From a virus, in the IMG/VR virus record IMGVR_UViG_3300036801_000149, positions 1 through 29,254 of that record: a stretch of 29,254 nt of DNA; one strand, given 5' to 3'. How positions within the stretch are numbered: position 1 is the stretch's first letter; the number at the start of each line of letters is the position of its first letter. Below the pieces are notes generated by a model. That model ran no database searches. It was not told the origin of the DNA and was given only the letters and a program-made list of their open reading frames with translations. Both the position numbers and the translations under genes were made by a program. Positions 19,807-29,235 of the stretch are shown here, one piece after another.

Positions 19807-22800
19807 ATGGCCCAATCCCTCGGCGAACTATTCGTCAGCCTTCGAGCTGAGACGGGCGGATTCGTCTCCGCGCTTTCGAAGGCCGCCTATTCCGCGCAGC
19901 AAGCCTCCAAGCAAATTTCGCGCGACTTCGGCGATCTGCAGCGCATCGCCAGCCAAACTTTCGGCGCGTTCGGCGATTTCAATCCGGCGATCAGCAAGCT
20001 GACTTTCGTCCTACAAAGTGCCGGTGGCGCCGCGGCCAGCATGATGAAGGAATTGCGCGGCGTGGGCGGAGCGCTCGGTCCGATCGCCGCGCTCGCCGCC
20101 GGCGCCGCGGCGGGCCTTACCACCATCGGGATCGCCGCAATCGGATTGGCGGCGCACACCGCCGAAAGCGCGGCCAAGATGCACGAGCTCGCGCAATCCG
20201 CCGGCGTTCCGATAAGCGCGCTCTCCGGACTGAGCTTTGCCGCTAAAGCGGTGGGAGTTGATGTTGAAACTTTGGCGACCGGGCTCGAGCGTATGAGCAA
20301 ATCGGCCTTCGCGGCTTCCGTGGCGCCCTCCGGAGCCACAAACGCCTACACGCGCCTGGGCGTTTCTATCCGCGATACGTCCGGAAACCTTCGTCCCGCG
20401 CAAGATATTTTCGCCGATCTCGCGGAAAAGTTTTCGAGGATGCCCGATGGCATCGAGAAAACGGCCGATGCGTACCAGATCTTTGGCCGCGGCGGCGCCG
20501 TGCTGATCCCAGTTCTCAACCAGGGTAAAAGAGCAATCGCCGATTTTCTGGATTACGCCTCTCGGGTGGGAGCGATTCTCACCGGGCCGGCCGGCGAGGC
20601 TGCTCACGAATTCGAAATGAATCTGGCGAAAATCTCGATCGCTGTGGAAGGAGTCGAGAATAAGTTAATGATCGCGCTTTTGCCTGCGCTCACCAGCCTG
20701 GTCGAGCGCCTAGAGGACACTCCTGGACAGATGAATGCCGTAGTCAATATGGCCGTCATTTTGGCGAAGTCCCTGATGAACATCGCCGATGCCGCCATCT
20801 TCGTTGGCCGCACGCTGTCCGCATTGTACGACCTCACCGGAAAAGGCGGAACGAAGCCATGGTTGCCGTTTGAACCCTCTAGCTGGCAGGAATTCGGCGA
20901 TAAGGTTAGCGCGGCTTACGCAGATATGAAGAAGTTCAACGCGTTCGCGGCCGCGCCGGCAGCGGCACTGAAACCCGGAGATGCGACGGATTGGATGCTG
21001 CGCAATATGAAGGGGAAGGGAACGGCTGCGCCAGGAGCTCCGGGCGCCTCCGGTCCCGACGTCGTCTCCGAAATGGTCGCGAAGCTGCAGGCGCAAGCCA
21101 AGGCGGAGCTCGATCTGGCCGCGGCCACGGAAAAATCCATCGCCGCGAGCACGCTCGCGAAGGCCGCGGCCGAAGCGGAAATAAAAATCGCCGACACACG
21201 CGCGGCTCTCCTTAAGCAAGAAAAAACTCTTCGCGCCCAGCTCGCCGATGCGCAACGTGACGAAGCCGCCGGAGTGGGCAGCGCTAGCACCACAGGCATC
21301 GGCGGTCCCGGGGTTCGCGCCGAAAAGCTTCGGGCCGAAATCGCCGGCGTGCAGGCCCAGCTCGCACTGCTTGCGAAGGATACGCCGCAGATCAAATCGC
21401 TCTTCGCTGAAATCGCCTCCGGAGGCTTTGGCGCGAAGGCTTCCGAGGATCTGCAGAAGTTCATCGACAAAACCAACGAGGAAACGGACGCCGCGCTCCG
21501 GATGGCTGCGGCTTATGCGCAAGGCCCCGCGGCCGTGGCCGGAGCCGAAAGCGCGGCCAAGATTGCGCCGTTTGAAAAGCAGCATTCCGATCTGGGTGAG
21601 CTGGTCTCGGGATTGAAAGCGGTGGGCGCGCCGGCGGCCGATATCGCCAAGCTGCAAACCGCGTTTGACCAGCTCGGCATCGCCATCGATCGCGCCAAAG
21701 TTTCCGAGTCCGCATTCGTGGCCGCGGATATCGCCGAGAAAATCGCCAAGGAAAAAGAATCGCTCACGAGCGAGGCGGAAGCTTATCGTTTGGTGGCGGC
21801 CGCCGCGCTATCGAGCGCAGCCACGCAGCGCGAAGCGGCCGCGCGCGCCGAAGCCGTGAAGTTCGGAGCCGCCAATCCCACGGCCACGCAAGGCCAGCTC
21901 AATGAGGTCTACGAGACGGCGCTCGCAAAGCTGAATGAGCAGCGCGCGCAAACGGTGGCCCAAGAGGCCGCGCAATTTGATCTGAACGCTTCCTATGCCC
22001 AGGAGCTCGAGAAGCTGCAGGAGATCCGCGCGTTTCTCGCTTCGTCGGGGGAATCCACGCTCGCGATCGATACGAAAATCTATGAGACGCGCACCGCGCA
22101 CCTGCTGGATTACCAGCGGCAAGTCTTCGACGCGCAAAACGCGGAGCTGCTCGGGAATGCGAAAATCTACGAAGCCGGCGTGCAGCTCACCGAAGAGTGG
22201 GACCGCGCCGCCCTGAGCGTGGGAACCATGGGCGAGAAATTCCGCGCGCTCGTGAATCAGATCCAGATCGAGGGCGCCACCTTTGGCGCGAAGATCTTCG
22301 AGACCTTTCAAAAGGGCCTCGACGATGTTTCGGGGCAAATCGCGAAATTCGTGGTCACGGGCCGATCGAGCTTCCGCAGCCTGCTCGAGGGAATCACCGA
22401 GGAGCTGCTGAAGGCGCAAATCCAGTGGGGCTTCTCGAAGATCTTCCAGGGCTTCTTTGGGCCGCCTGGCGCGCGCGGCGGCACCGCCACCAATAACGCC
22501 CCGGGTGGTACACCAGGGACCTTCGCCGGACCGCTGGGCATCGGCGGCTCCCTGGGCGGAATCTTTGGGCTTGGCGGAAAGTCTGGCGGCGGTCCAGGCG
22601 CCGGCGGTCCAAACGGATCGTCCGGCTCGCCCTTCTACGTCATCATGACCGATTCCAGTGGCAATCCCTTTGGTGCGGGCAATGCGCTTCCAGTGGGCCC
22701 GGATAGCAGCTCGGGCGGAGGCGGAGGCCTCTTTGGCTCACTGGACAGCGGCGGCGGCGACACGAGCACCGGCGACACGAGTGGCGGCGGGGGCGGAGGT

Positions 22801-23301
22801 CTCGGCGGCTTCATGTCGCAAATCTCCGGGGTGTTCTCGAAGGTCTTCAGCACCATATCGAGCGTGATCGGATCGATCGTGAGCTCGATCGGGTCGCTGG
22901 TCTCGACCGTCGGCGGCGGTATCGCCAGCTTTTTCGGGGGATTCCTGGCCGGCGGAGGAGACGCGACCCCAGGACGCGCCTACGTGGTGGGCGAAAAGGG
23001 TCCGGAAATTTTCATGCCGGGCCAGGCTGGCCACGTGATTCCTTCTCTCCGCGGATTCCGCGCCGCGGGCGGATCGGTCCTCGCCAACAGTTCATACCTT
23101 GTGGGCGAAAATGGTCCCGAAGCTTTCATGCCGGATTCGGCTCCGGCCGCCAGCTCTTCGCGCGGCGCCGGGGGCGGCGGAGATTTCCATCTCCACCTGC
23201 ACGGGGTGCAGGACGCCGATTCATTAAACCGATCGAAGGCGCAGATCTACTCGGACATGCAGCAGCAGTGGGCCCAGGCGCACTACCGGAACCGCGGCTA
23301 A
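19807..23301 (+). CDS. tail tape measure protein
   Basis: A 1164-residue protein that sets tail length; at about 0.15 nm per residue a tail near 175 nm is expected (inference). Residues 1-60 begin with the helical lead MAQSLGELFVSLRAETGGF. About residues 80-125 are an Ala/Gly-rich hydrophobic segment that may insert in the host membrane. Residues 130-270 hold the conserved tape-measure region (ALSGLSFAAKAVGVDVETLA, then YQIFGRGGAVLIP). Long helical Ala/Lys-rich coils run to about 815. Residues 818-880 match the lambda-type C-terminal region (FETFQKGLDDVSGQIAKFVV). A Gly/Ser-rich stretch follows (885-1000), then two copies of a YVVGEKGPEIFMP-like motif at 1059 and 1097. Confidence 0.95.
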   Translation: MAQSLGELFVSLRAETGGFVSALSKAAYSAQQASKQISRDFGDLQRIASQTFGAFGDFNPAISKLTFVLQSAGGAAASMMKELRGVGGALGPIAALAAGAAAGLTTIGIAAIGLAAHTAESAAKMHELAQSAGVPISALSGLSFAAKAVGVDVETLATGLERMSKSAFAASVAPSGATNAYTRLGVSIRDTSGNLRPAQDIFADLAEKFSRMPDGIEKTADAYQIFGRGGAVLIPVLNQGKRAIADFLDYASRVGAILTGPAGEAAHEFEMNLAKISIAVEGVENKLMIALLPALTSLVERLEDTPGQMNAVVNMAVILAKSLMNIADAAIFVGRTLSALYDLTGKGGTKPWLPFEPSSWQEFGDKVSAAYADMKKFNAFAAAPAAALKPGDATDWMLRNMKGKGTAAPGAPGASGPDVVSEMVAKLQAQAKAELDLAAATEKSIAASTLAKAAAEAEIKIADTRAALLKQEKTLRAQLADAQRDEAAGVGSASTTGIGGPGVRAEKLRAEIAGVQAQLALLAKDTPQIKSLFAEIASGGFGAKASEDLQKFIDKTNEETDAALRMAAAYAQGPAAVAGAESAAKIAPFEKQHSDLGELVSGLKAVGAPAADIAKLQTAFDQLGIAIDRAKVSESAFVAADIAEKIAKEKESLTSEAEAYRLVAAAALSSAATQREAAARAEAVKFGAANPTATQGQLNEVYETALAKLNEQRAQTVAQEAAQFDLNASYAQELEKLQEIRAFLASSGESTLAIDTKIYETRTAHLLDYQRQVFDAQNAELLGNAKIYEAGVQLTEEWDRAALSVGTMGEKFRALVNQIQIEGATFGAKIFETFQKGLDDVSGQIAKFVVTGRSSFRSLLEGITEELLKAQIQWGFSKIFQGFFGPPGARGGTATNNAPGGTPGTFAGPLGIGGSLGGIFGLGGKSGGGPGAGGPNGSSGSPFYVIMTDSSGNPFGAGNALPVGPDSSSGGGGGLFGSLDSGGGDTSTGDTSGGGGGGLGGFMSQISGVFSKVFSTISSVIGSIVSSIGSLVSTVGGGIASFFGGFLAGGGDATPGRAYVVGEKGPEIFMPGQAGHVIPSLRGFRAAGGSVLANSSYLVGENGPEAFMPDSAPAASSSRGAGGGGDFHLHLHGVQDADSLNRSKAQIYSDMQQQWAQAHYRNRG

Positions 23302-24033
23302 ATGCTCGATATCGAATTCCCCCGCACCATTTCCTACAAGGCCGTGGGAGGGCCGGCATTCTCGACCGTCGTCAACACCGGCCTTTCGGGCGCCGAGCAG
23401 CGCAATCAAAATTGGCAATTCTCGCGCGGCAAGTGGCGCGTCTCGCTGCAGACTCCGCCCGCGTTCGAGGCAAAGCGCCAACAGTTCATCGATTTGCTGA
23501 TCGCGTTTTTTCTCAACGTCGCCGGCAAGGCCAATGCCTTCCGGCTCTACGATCATCTCGATAACGGCCCGCTGCTGAACGCGCCCATGGCCGTGGTGCC
23601 GGGCACTTCAAATCTTCAATGGCAGCTTCAGCGGCCGCGCACGCTGGCCGGCTACACCTACTATCAGGCGATCACCAAGCCGATTGTCAGCTACACGCTG
23701 CAGGATCAAGACGGCAACAATTCGGGCGGCGTGGCGATCGTCGATTACCAGGGGCACATTCTGCCGAATACGCTCGTTTCGATCTTGAACGGCAACCTGG
23801 CTGCTCTGCCAGGCCCTGGAACCTGGGTCCTCGACGCCACCACGGGAATCGCGACTCTCGCCGTAGCGCCCTCGGTCACCCCGCCGCTCGCCAGTTTTCG
23901 ATATCACTACCCGGTCCGGTTCGATGTGGATGAGCTCCCGCTGCAGGCAGAGCCTTCAGCAATCGGCGCGGGCCGGCCGGTGATCAGCCTGAATTCCGTT
24001 CCACTGATCGAAGTGCCGCCGCCGAACTTTTAA
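23302..24033 (+). CDS. distal tail protein, DUF2460 family
   Basis: A 243-residue protein starting right after the tape measure stop. The opening (IEFPRTISYKAVGGPAFSTV) and QRNQNWQFSRGKWRVSL at 34-50 are typical of DUF2460, equivalent to gene 12 of the Rhodobacter capsulatus gene transfer agent. The family forms the ring at the tail end. FLNVAGKANAFRLYD at 71-85 and the C-terminal FRYHYPVRFDVDEL are also conserved positions. Residues 100-200 are longer than needed for the core and contain beta-rich sequence. The stop is followed by a 48-base gap and a small gene. Confidence 0.9.
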   Translation: MLDIEFPRTISYKAVGGPAFSTVVNTGLSGAEQRNQNWQFSRGKWRVSLQTPPAFEAKRQQFIDLLIAFFLNVAGKANAFRLYDHLDNGPLLNAPMAVVPGTSNLQWQLQRPRTLAGYTYYQAITKPIVSYTLQDQDGNNSGGVAIVDYQGHILPNTLVSILNGNLAALPGPGTWVLDATTGIATLAVAPSVTPPLASFRYHYPVRFDVDELPLQAEPSAIGAGRPVISLNSVPLIEVPPPNF

Positions 24034-24048
24034 CGGTATGAGCCTGAA

Positions 24049-24068
24049 ATATATCCTCGGCGATATAT
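24049..24068 (+). promoter_or_regulatory. AT-rich hairpin between distal tail genes
   Basis: ATATATC (24049-24055) and GATATAT (24062-24068) pair perfectly across a 6-base loop, an AT-rich spot in GC-rich DNA. A 15-codon frame (24038-24085) runs through it. Function is unknown; it could be an attenuator or coupling element. Confidence 0.35.
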
Positions 24069-24081
24069 CCTTTCAGAATCT

Positions 24082-24291
24082 ATGAACCTGCCGCCCCGCG
24101 CGCTTCAGGCGCTCGTCGATCTGAAGGGTGAATTGCTCGCTTCCTCTTTCGCCTCAAATGAGCAAGAAAAATCGGAATCCACTGGAATTCGCGCCGAGCC
24201 CGAGCGCAGAACCCCGGAACGCCGGATGCGCCATGCGCGGCAGCGCAGCGTGAAATTTCAGCGCATGTGCCAGCTCCGGCATCACTTTTAA
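24082..24291 (+). CDS. small basic hypothetical protein
   Basis: A 69-residue frame from ATG 24082 filling the gap between the two distal tail genes. It starts MNLPPRALQALVDLKGELLA, a likely amphipathic helix, then becomes very Arg/Glu-rich. No clear ribosome-binding site, but the start overlaps the stop of a 15-codon frame. It is not recognised; coding status is uncertain and rests on position and absence of another gene in this stretch. Confidence 0.4.
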   Translation: MNLPPRALQALVDLKGELLASSFASNEQEKSESTGIRAEPERRTPERRMRHARQRSVKFQRMCQLRHHF

Positions 24292-24300
24292 CCTTGCCCC

Positions 24301-25281
24301 GTGAAAACGGCCTCAACCGCTCTTAAAGCTCACCTGCAGGGCAATCCCACCACTGTCGCGTTTCTTTGGAAGGTGAAGCGCGCCGACGGCGTGATCTTCG
24401 GCTTCACCAATTTCGATCGAGATATCGCCTACGACGATCTCCTGGGAGACGGCTCGATCACCTACCTGGCGAAGACCGGCTTCATCAATACCGCGACGGC
24501 CAATAAATCGGACCTCTCCGTCGACAATTCCGAAGTCACGGCCTTCCTCGATTCGAGCGCCATCACGGCGGCGGATATTCGCGGCACGCGGTACGACGAT
24601 GCGACCGTGACGATCATGGTCGTCAACTGGAACGATCTCACCATGGGCCACGCGATCCTGCGAATGGGCACGCTCGGCATCGTGAAGCTGCAGGATCCGG
24701 CGCGGGGCGTCTTCAGCGCGGAAATCCGCGGCCTCGCGGACCGGCTGCGAATCATGGTGGGCTCGAGCTTCGGCCCGCTGTGCCGCGCAGAATTCGGCAG
24801 CGGCCTGAACGGCATCGATATGAATTCGAAGTATCTCTGCCACATCGATGTGACCGCGCTGCAGCAGACCGTAGAAGTCAGCGTCGTCTACAGCCCCACA
24901 AAAATCGGAACGCCCAACTACGTAATGATGATTCCCGCAGGGCTTCCCGGCGCAGGCGGAGATCCGGTATCGGGGCACCCGGGATACGATTTTTTCAACG
25001 AGGGCTTGGTAACCTTCACCTCCGGCGTGCTCAACGGGATGAAATTCGAGATCAAGGATTACGAGGCCTCGACGGAGATGACCGATCCGCAGGTGATCGA
25101 GTTTTTCATGCCGCTGCCTTTCACGCCGGCGCCCGGAGATACGTTCATCATCGAGCCCGGCTGCGACAAGACGCTCGGCCGCTGCCAGTTCTATAACAAC
25201 GTGGTGAACTTCCGCGGCGAGCCGTTCATCCCCGGCATGGATATTTTCCTGGATTATCCCGGCGCGGGCCCGAATTCCTAA
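24301..25281 (+). CDS. tail hub protein, DUF2163 family
   Basis: A 326-residue protein from GTG 24301. KTASTALKAHLQGNPTTVAF at 2-21 and WKVKRADGVIFGFTNFDRDI at 23-42 are the DUF2163 opening, and the end holds the hallmark CDKTLGRCQFYNNVVNFRGE (about 291-310) with the following PFIPGMD. Homologous to gene 13 of the Rhodobacter gene transfer agent, it forms the hub of the tail tip. The Cys pair in that motif (CDKTLGRC) is conserved in the family. An insert of about 40 residues around 200-240 (MMIPAGLPGAGGDPVSGHPG) looks loop-like. Confidence 0.9.
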   Translation: MKTASTALKAHLQGNPTTVAFLWKVKRADGVIFGFTNFDRDIAYDDLLGDGSITYLAKTGFINTATANKSDLSVDNSEVTAFLDSSAITAADIRGTRYDDATVTIMVVNWNDLTMGHAILRMGTLGIVKLQDPARGVFSAEIRGLADRLRIMVGSSFGPLCRAEFGSGLNGIDMNSKYLCHIDVTALQQTVEVSVVYSPTKIGTPNYVMMIPAGLPGAGGDPVSGHPGYDFFNEGLVTFTSGVLNGMKFEIKDYEASTEMTDPQVIEFFMPLPFTPAPGDTFIIEPGCDKTLGRCQFYNNVVNFRGEPFIPGMDIFLDYPGAGPNS

Positions 25282-25283
25282 AA

Positions 25284-25730
25284 ATGGCATCGCGAACCGA
25301 TATCGTCTCCGCCGCGCGCGGCTGGCTCGGCACTCCCTTTCGCCATCAGGGCCGCGTGAAGGGCCTGGGGCTTGATTGCGTGGGCCTGCCGATCATGGTG
25401 GCGCACGAGCTGGGCATCACGGCGAAAGATGGCCATGCGGTAGCGCCGATGGAATATTGCGATTATCCCGAGCAGCCCGTCGACGGCCGCGTGCTGCGGA
25501 TCTGCCAGGAGCTGATGATCGAGACTTCGAAGCCCGCGCAGCCCGGCGATGTGCTCTGCTTTCGCGTCCCTTCGGTGCCCTGCCACGTTGCGATCGTCAG
25601 CGATTTATCGATCGCGTATCTCGGGATCATTCACGTGAATCGCTTCATCGGCCGCGTGGTGGAGCATCGCCTGGATCAAAAGTGGCGGCGCCGCATCGCG
25701 GCAGGATTCAACTTCGCCGGCGTTCTCTAA
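25284..25730 (+). CDS. NlpC/P60 cell-wall peptidase of the tail tip
   Basis: A 148-residue papain-like peptidase. Catalytic Cys32 lies in LDCVGL, His101 in PCHVAIVSD, and His117 in IIHVN is a candidate third residue. This is the NlpC/P60 layout and size, as in gene transfer agent gene 14, which cuts peptidoglycan stem peptides during DNA entry. It begins two bases after the DUF2163 stop and precedes the large tip protein, completing the conserved order hub, peptidase, tip. Confidence 0.9.
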   Translation: MASRTDIVSAARGWLGTPFRHQGRVKGLGLDCVGLPIMVAHELGITAKDGHAVAPMEYCDYPEQPVDGRVLRICQELMIETSKPAQPGDVLCFRVPSVPCHVAIVSDLSIAYLGIIHVNRFIGRVVEHRLDQKWRRRIAAGFNFAGVL

Positions 25731-25742
25731 AAGAAAACCCAA

Positions 25743-28700
25743 ATGGCAATGATCGTGATTGGCGCGGTGGCCGTGGCCGCCGAAGTCAGCATGACCATCT
25801 ACCAGCTTCTGAACCGCCCGAAGGCCAGGCCTCCGGTGCAGGACCTGCAAATTGCGAATGCCACCGAGGGCGCGCCGATCCCCTTCGGCTACGGCCTCGG
25901 AAGGATTGCCGGCAATCTGATCTGGACGAAGGGTCTGCGCTATCAGATCAAAAAAATTGGCGGCTCGATTTTCGGCGGCGGCGTGAAGACGTACATCTAC
26001 TACGCCGATTTCGCCTTTGCATTTTGCGAGGGGCCGGCGGAAGTTCTGCGGCTTTGGGGCGATTCAAAGCTGATCTGGACCTCGGCGACCGCGATCGCCG
26101 AATTCCCGCCCGAGGATTTCCCCGAATGGGATTCCACGGTCCTCTACAACATCGGCGATATCGTCACCTACCAAAATCTGGTCTGGCAATCGACGAACGA
26201 AAGCACCAACGTGGCGCCGGGCACTCTCGATCCGGTCACGGGCCTAGCCGACTGGGTGCAGATGGGATCCACGCCCGAGTGGCTTTTCACGCAGCAATAC
26301 AATCCCGGCGACGTGGTGACCTTCGAGGGTCAAATTTACGTCGCTCTTATCGCCAACATCGACGTGCCGCCCAGCTCGAGCCATGGCCCCAATGGCGATT
26401 GGAACGAGCTGAGCAACTACTATCCGACGCCCACGAGTTATCCGGGCGACGAGAACCAGCTTCCCGATCCAACCATCCAGGGGAACGAGGGCGTTTCTTC
26501 CACTCCCGCGTTTCGCGGGCTCTGCTACACCGTCTTCGAGAATTTTCCGCTCGCGAATTTCGGAAACCGCATACCGTCGATCCGCGCGGAAGTGCGCATT
26601 AAGAATGCTCCCGCGAAGCAAATAATCGACCTGATCGCGCAACCGCCGACCAGCCCGCTCGAAAATCCGCTTACCGAAGGTTTTCCGCGGAACAACGTGG
26701 CCGGCGATTACTTGATCGCCTTCGCGCGCACGCGGCCTGACAGCCAGCCGGCCGGAGGGTGGGATCCGGGCGCTATTTCCGATAGCGCCGGAAACACGTG
26801 GAACCTGGTGGGCTCGGGAAATTCGGCATACGCCTGGTGGGCCCGCGCGGTGGGCGCCGATTCGGATCTCGTAACCTTCGCGAGTACCGGAGGCACGGGA
26901 TTTCCCTACGATGGCGATCTCTATTTGATTTCGCTCGGAACCATCTACCAGGAGTGGGCGGATCCGCATCAATTCGCCGGCCTCTACGCGGTGGGCACTA
27001 TCGTTACCTACAAGAATCATTTGTATCAGGCCCTCACCAATATCGCGGGCTCGGGGAATCAGGGAGCTCCGGCGAGCTGGGTCCGATCGTCCACAATTCC
27101 GCCCGACGCGCCCAGCCTTTGGAATCCGATCCTCGATAATTTCGACGCCACTTTCTACAGCGGGTTTGCGAGCGGCTCCTCGGCCGGATCCGGCACGGTC
27201 ACCGCCGGGCCGTACAGCGTCACGTTTAGCACCACGGCTACTGCCTGGACCGCATATTTCTTCGTTCTGGTGGGCCCCGATCCGAGCGCGCCGCCGCGCA
27301 AAATCCTAATCATCAATTATGACGACGGACTGCTTCGCGCCGTCACCATGCCCGACGGCTGGACGAAGGCTTTCCCGGATTACCAGGCTGGCGGATCGAT
27401 CGTCTTCACGGAAAGCGACGACGTGCTTCTTGCGGACGTGGTTGCGGACGTCACCCTGCGCACCGGTCTCGATTCGGGCGACGTCGATACGTCGCTTTTG
27501 ACCGCGGCCAATGTGCAGCCGAGCAACGTGGTGGAAGGCTATATCGTCTCGCGGCCCACGCGCGCGGCCGAGATCATGAAGGTTTTGATGCAGGCCTATT
27601 TTTTCGATGGCTGCGAATCTTCCGGCCTGTTGCGCTTCGTCCCGCGCGGCTTGCCCGCGGCGCTCACGATCGCCGAGGGCGAGCTCGGGCTCATCGCCGA
27701 CAAGGCGGAAGTGAAGCCGGAAGAAATCGGCCAGGAGCTCGATCTCCCTCAGTCCGTGCAAATCCAATTCAACGATCTCGGCCTGGCCTTCCAGCAGGGG
27801 AAGCAGCAGAAGGAACGGTCGACGCGGGCGATTCAGACGAAGCAGGAAACAATCGTGCAGATGCCGATGACGATGGACGACGTGTGGGCGCGCCAGGTAG
27901 CCGAAAAAATACTGTGGACCTCCTGGATCGAGCGGCTTTCCTACGCTTTCAATCTGTGGCGCGCGTACTATTTGCTCCTCGATCCCACCGATGTGATCGA
28001 TTTCGATTATGACAGCCAGGTGATCACGGCGCGGATTACCGAAAACACGATCGGGCAGGGCCTCACATCGGCGCAAAAAGCGCTGCGCGAAAGCGCCTCC
28101 GCCTACACGGCATCAGACGCCCAGGGCGGCGGCAACCTGGGATTCACTCCCTCGCCGGTGCCCATTCTGGCGCCCACGCTCTTGATGCTTTTTGATATTC
28201 CGCTGCTGCGCGATTCCGATTCCAACCCCGGCAACACGGGGTATTACGCCGCGCTGACTTCGGCCCTTCCGGGCTGGCCGGGCGCGGAACTCGACCGCTC
28301 GCTCGATGACTCCGAATTTGATCCCGTCGATAGCTCGGGTTCTCCGGTGGATTATGGCTTCACGACGAACGCGCTCGCGAATCCCGCCTCGCCTTTCGAT
28401 TGGGACAACGTCAACACGCTGACGGTGAAAATGTCGCAGGGAGGCCTGGCGAGCGATACCGCGGCGAACGTCCTGGCCGGCTCGAACATGCTGCTCATCG
28501 GCAACGATACGAATGGCTATGAAGTGGTTCAGTTCACCACCGCGGTCCTGAATATGGACGGCACCTACACGCTCAGCGGACTTCTGCGCGGCCGGCGCGG
28601 CACCGAATGGATGTGCGGATTCTGGGGCGATTTCTCGAACGGGCTTATGACGCACGCAATCGGCGATCGCGTGATCGTGGCCGATCCCGCCGAGCTCTTG

Positions 28701-29216
28701 CACGAAAAGGACAATCTCTCGGCGCTCAATCTGCTCTATTACTATCGCGGCGTCACCGACGGCCAGGACGTGGGCTCGGCGATCGACGTCCAGTTCACCA
28801 ACACGGGCAACGATCTCAGGCCCTACGCTCCGGTGAAAGTGGGCGGCTTCTTCGATACACAGGGAAATCTAATCGTCACCTGGAACCGGCGCACCCGGAT
28901 CGGCGGCGATGGCTGGGGCAATCCGACCACCGGGCAAGAACCGCTCTCGGAAGACTCCGAGCTCTACGACGTGGAGATATTGAGCGGCTCAACCGTGGTG
29001 CGAACGGTGCGGGGATTGACAACGCCGACCATGGTTTACACCGTGGCGATGATGACGGCCGACTTCGGCTCGCCGCCGGCATCCGTTACCGTGAACGTGT
29101 ACCAGATTTCCGCGCAAGTGGGCAGGGGCTTCAAGGGCCACGGCGTCGCGCCTTCCTCCACTTACGCACCGGAAACTCTGCCGCCTTCCGGCGATTTCTA
29201 CGTAAACGGCGCCTAG
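25743..29216 (+). CDS. large tail-tip / host-recognition protein (gene transfer agent gene 15-like) with inserted modules
   Basis: A 1157-residue protein. The N-terminus (residues 35-65, LQIANATEGAPIPFGYGLGR) and YTVFENFPLANFGNRIPSIR at 262-281 are typical of tail-tip proteins of the gene-15/gpJ type. Residues about 550-640 (LADVVADVTLRTGL, then EGYIVSRPTRAAEIMKVLMQ) match the tail-3 domain PF13550. LLRGRRGTEW and a beta-sandwich end (VTWNRRTRIGGDGWGN) follow. Inserted are three Trp/Tyr/Gly-Asp modules at about 129-175, 180-225 and 405-450, each with a Y-x2-G-[DT]-x-V-[TY]-[FY] core, and a lectin-like beta block at 315-400. These look like carbohydrate-binding modules for host adhesion. No ribosome site stands out; ATG 25749 is an alternative start. 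Confidence 0.85.
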   Translation: MAMIVIGAVAVAAEVSMTIYQLLNRPKARPPVQDLQIANATEGAPIPFGYGLGRIAGNLIWTKGLRYQIKKIGGSIFGGGVKTYIYYADFAFAFCEGPAEVLRLWGDSKLIWTSATAIAEFPPEDFPEWDSTVLYNIGDIVTYQNLVWQSTNESTNVAPGTLDPVTGLADWVQMGSTPEWLFTQQYNPGDVVTFEGQIYVALIANIDVPPSSSHGPNGDWNELSNYYPTPTSYPGDENQLPDPTIQGNEGVSSTPAFRGLCYTVFENFPLANFGNRIPSIRAEVRIKNAPAKQIIDLIAQPPTSPLENPLTEGFPRNNVAGDYLIAFARTRPDSQPAGGWDPGAISDSAGNTWNLVGSGNSAYAWWARAVGADSDLVTFASTGGTGFPYDGDLYLISLGTIYQEWADPHQFAGLYAVGTIVTYKNHLYQALTNIAGSGNQGAPASWVRSSTIPPDAPSLWNPILDNFDATFYSGFASGSSAGSGTVTAGPYSVTFSTTATAWTAYFFVLVGPDPSAPPRKILIINYDDGLLRAVTMPDGWTKAFPDYQAGGSIVFTESDDVLLADVVADVTLRTGLDSGDVDTSLLTAANVQPSNVVEGYIVSRPTRAAEIMKVLMQAYFFDGCESSGLLRFVPRGLPAALTIAEGELGLIADKAEVKPEEIGQELDLPQSVQIQFNDLGLAFQQGKQQKERSTRAIQTKQETIVQMPMTMDDVWARQVAEKILWTSWIERLSYAFNLWRAYYLLLDPTDVIDFDYDSQVITARITENTIGQGLTSAQKALRESASAYTASDAQGGGNLGFTPSPVPILAPTLLMLFDIPLLRDSDSNPGNTGYYAALTSALPGWPGAELDRSLDDSEFDPVDSSGSPVDYGFTTNALANPASPFDWDNVNTLTVKMSQGGLASDTAANVLAGSNMLLIGNDTNGYEVVQFTTAVLNMDGTYTLSGLLRGRRGTEWMCGFWGDFSNGLMTHAIGDRVIVADPAELLHEKDNLSALNLLYYYRGVTDGQDVGSAIDVQFTNTGNDLRPYAPVKVGGFFDTQGNLIVTWNRRTRIGGDGWGNPTTGQEPLSEDSELYDVEILSGSTVVRTVRGLTTPTMVYTVAMMTADFGSPPASVTVNVYQISAQVGRGFKGHGVAPSSTYAPETLPPSGDFYVNGA

Positions 29217-29235
29217 CGCGATATGGAATCGCGCT
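29215..29235 (+). terminator. hairpin after the tail-tip gene
   Basis: AGCGCGAT (29215-29222) pairs perfectly with ATCGCGCT (29228-29235) over a 5-base loop, starting inside the TAG stop. CCTAAAAAAG follows, so a terminator on the opposite strand is also possible. An ATG at 29250 might begin another gene beyond the window. Confidence 0.5.

Noticed and set aside
22460-22815. Gly/Ser-rich repeats in the tape measure gene as a DNA repeat or CRISPR-like array
   Set aside because: No regular unit or spacers; this is coding low-complexity sequence usual for the C-terminal part of tape measure proteins.
25376-26602. 408-residue plus-strand frame
   Set aside because: It overlaps the NlpC/P60 gene and the start of the tail-tip gene in another frame and is Arg-rich without motifs, a GC-rich shadow.
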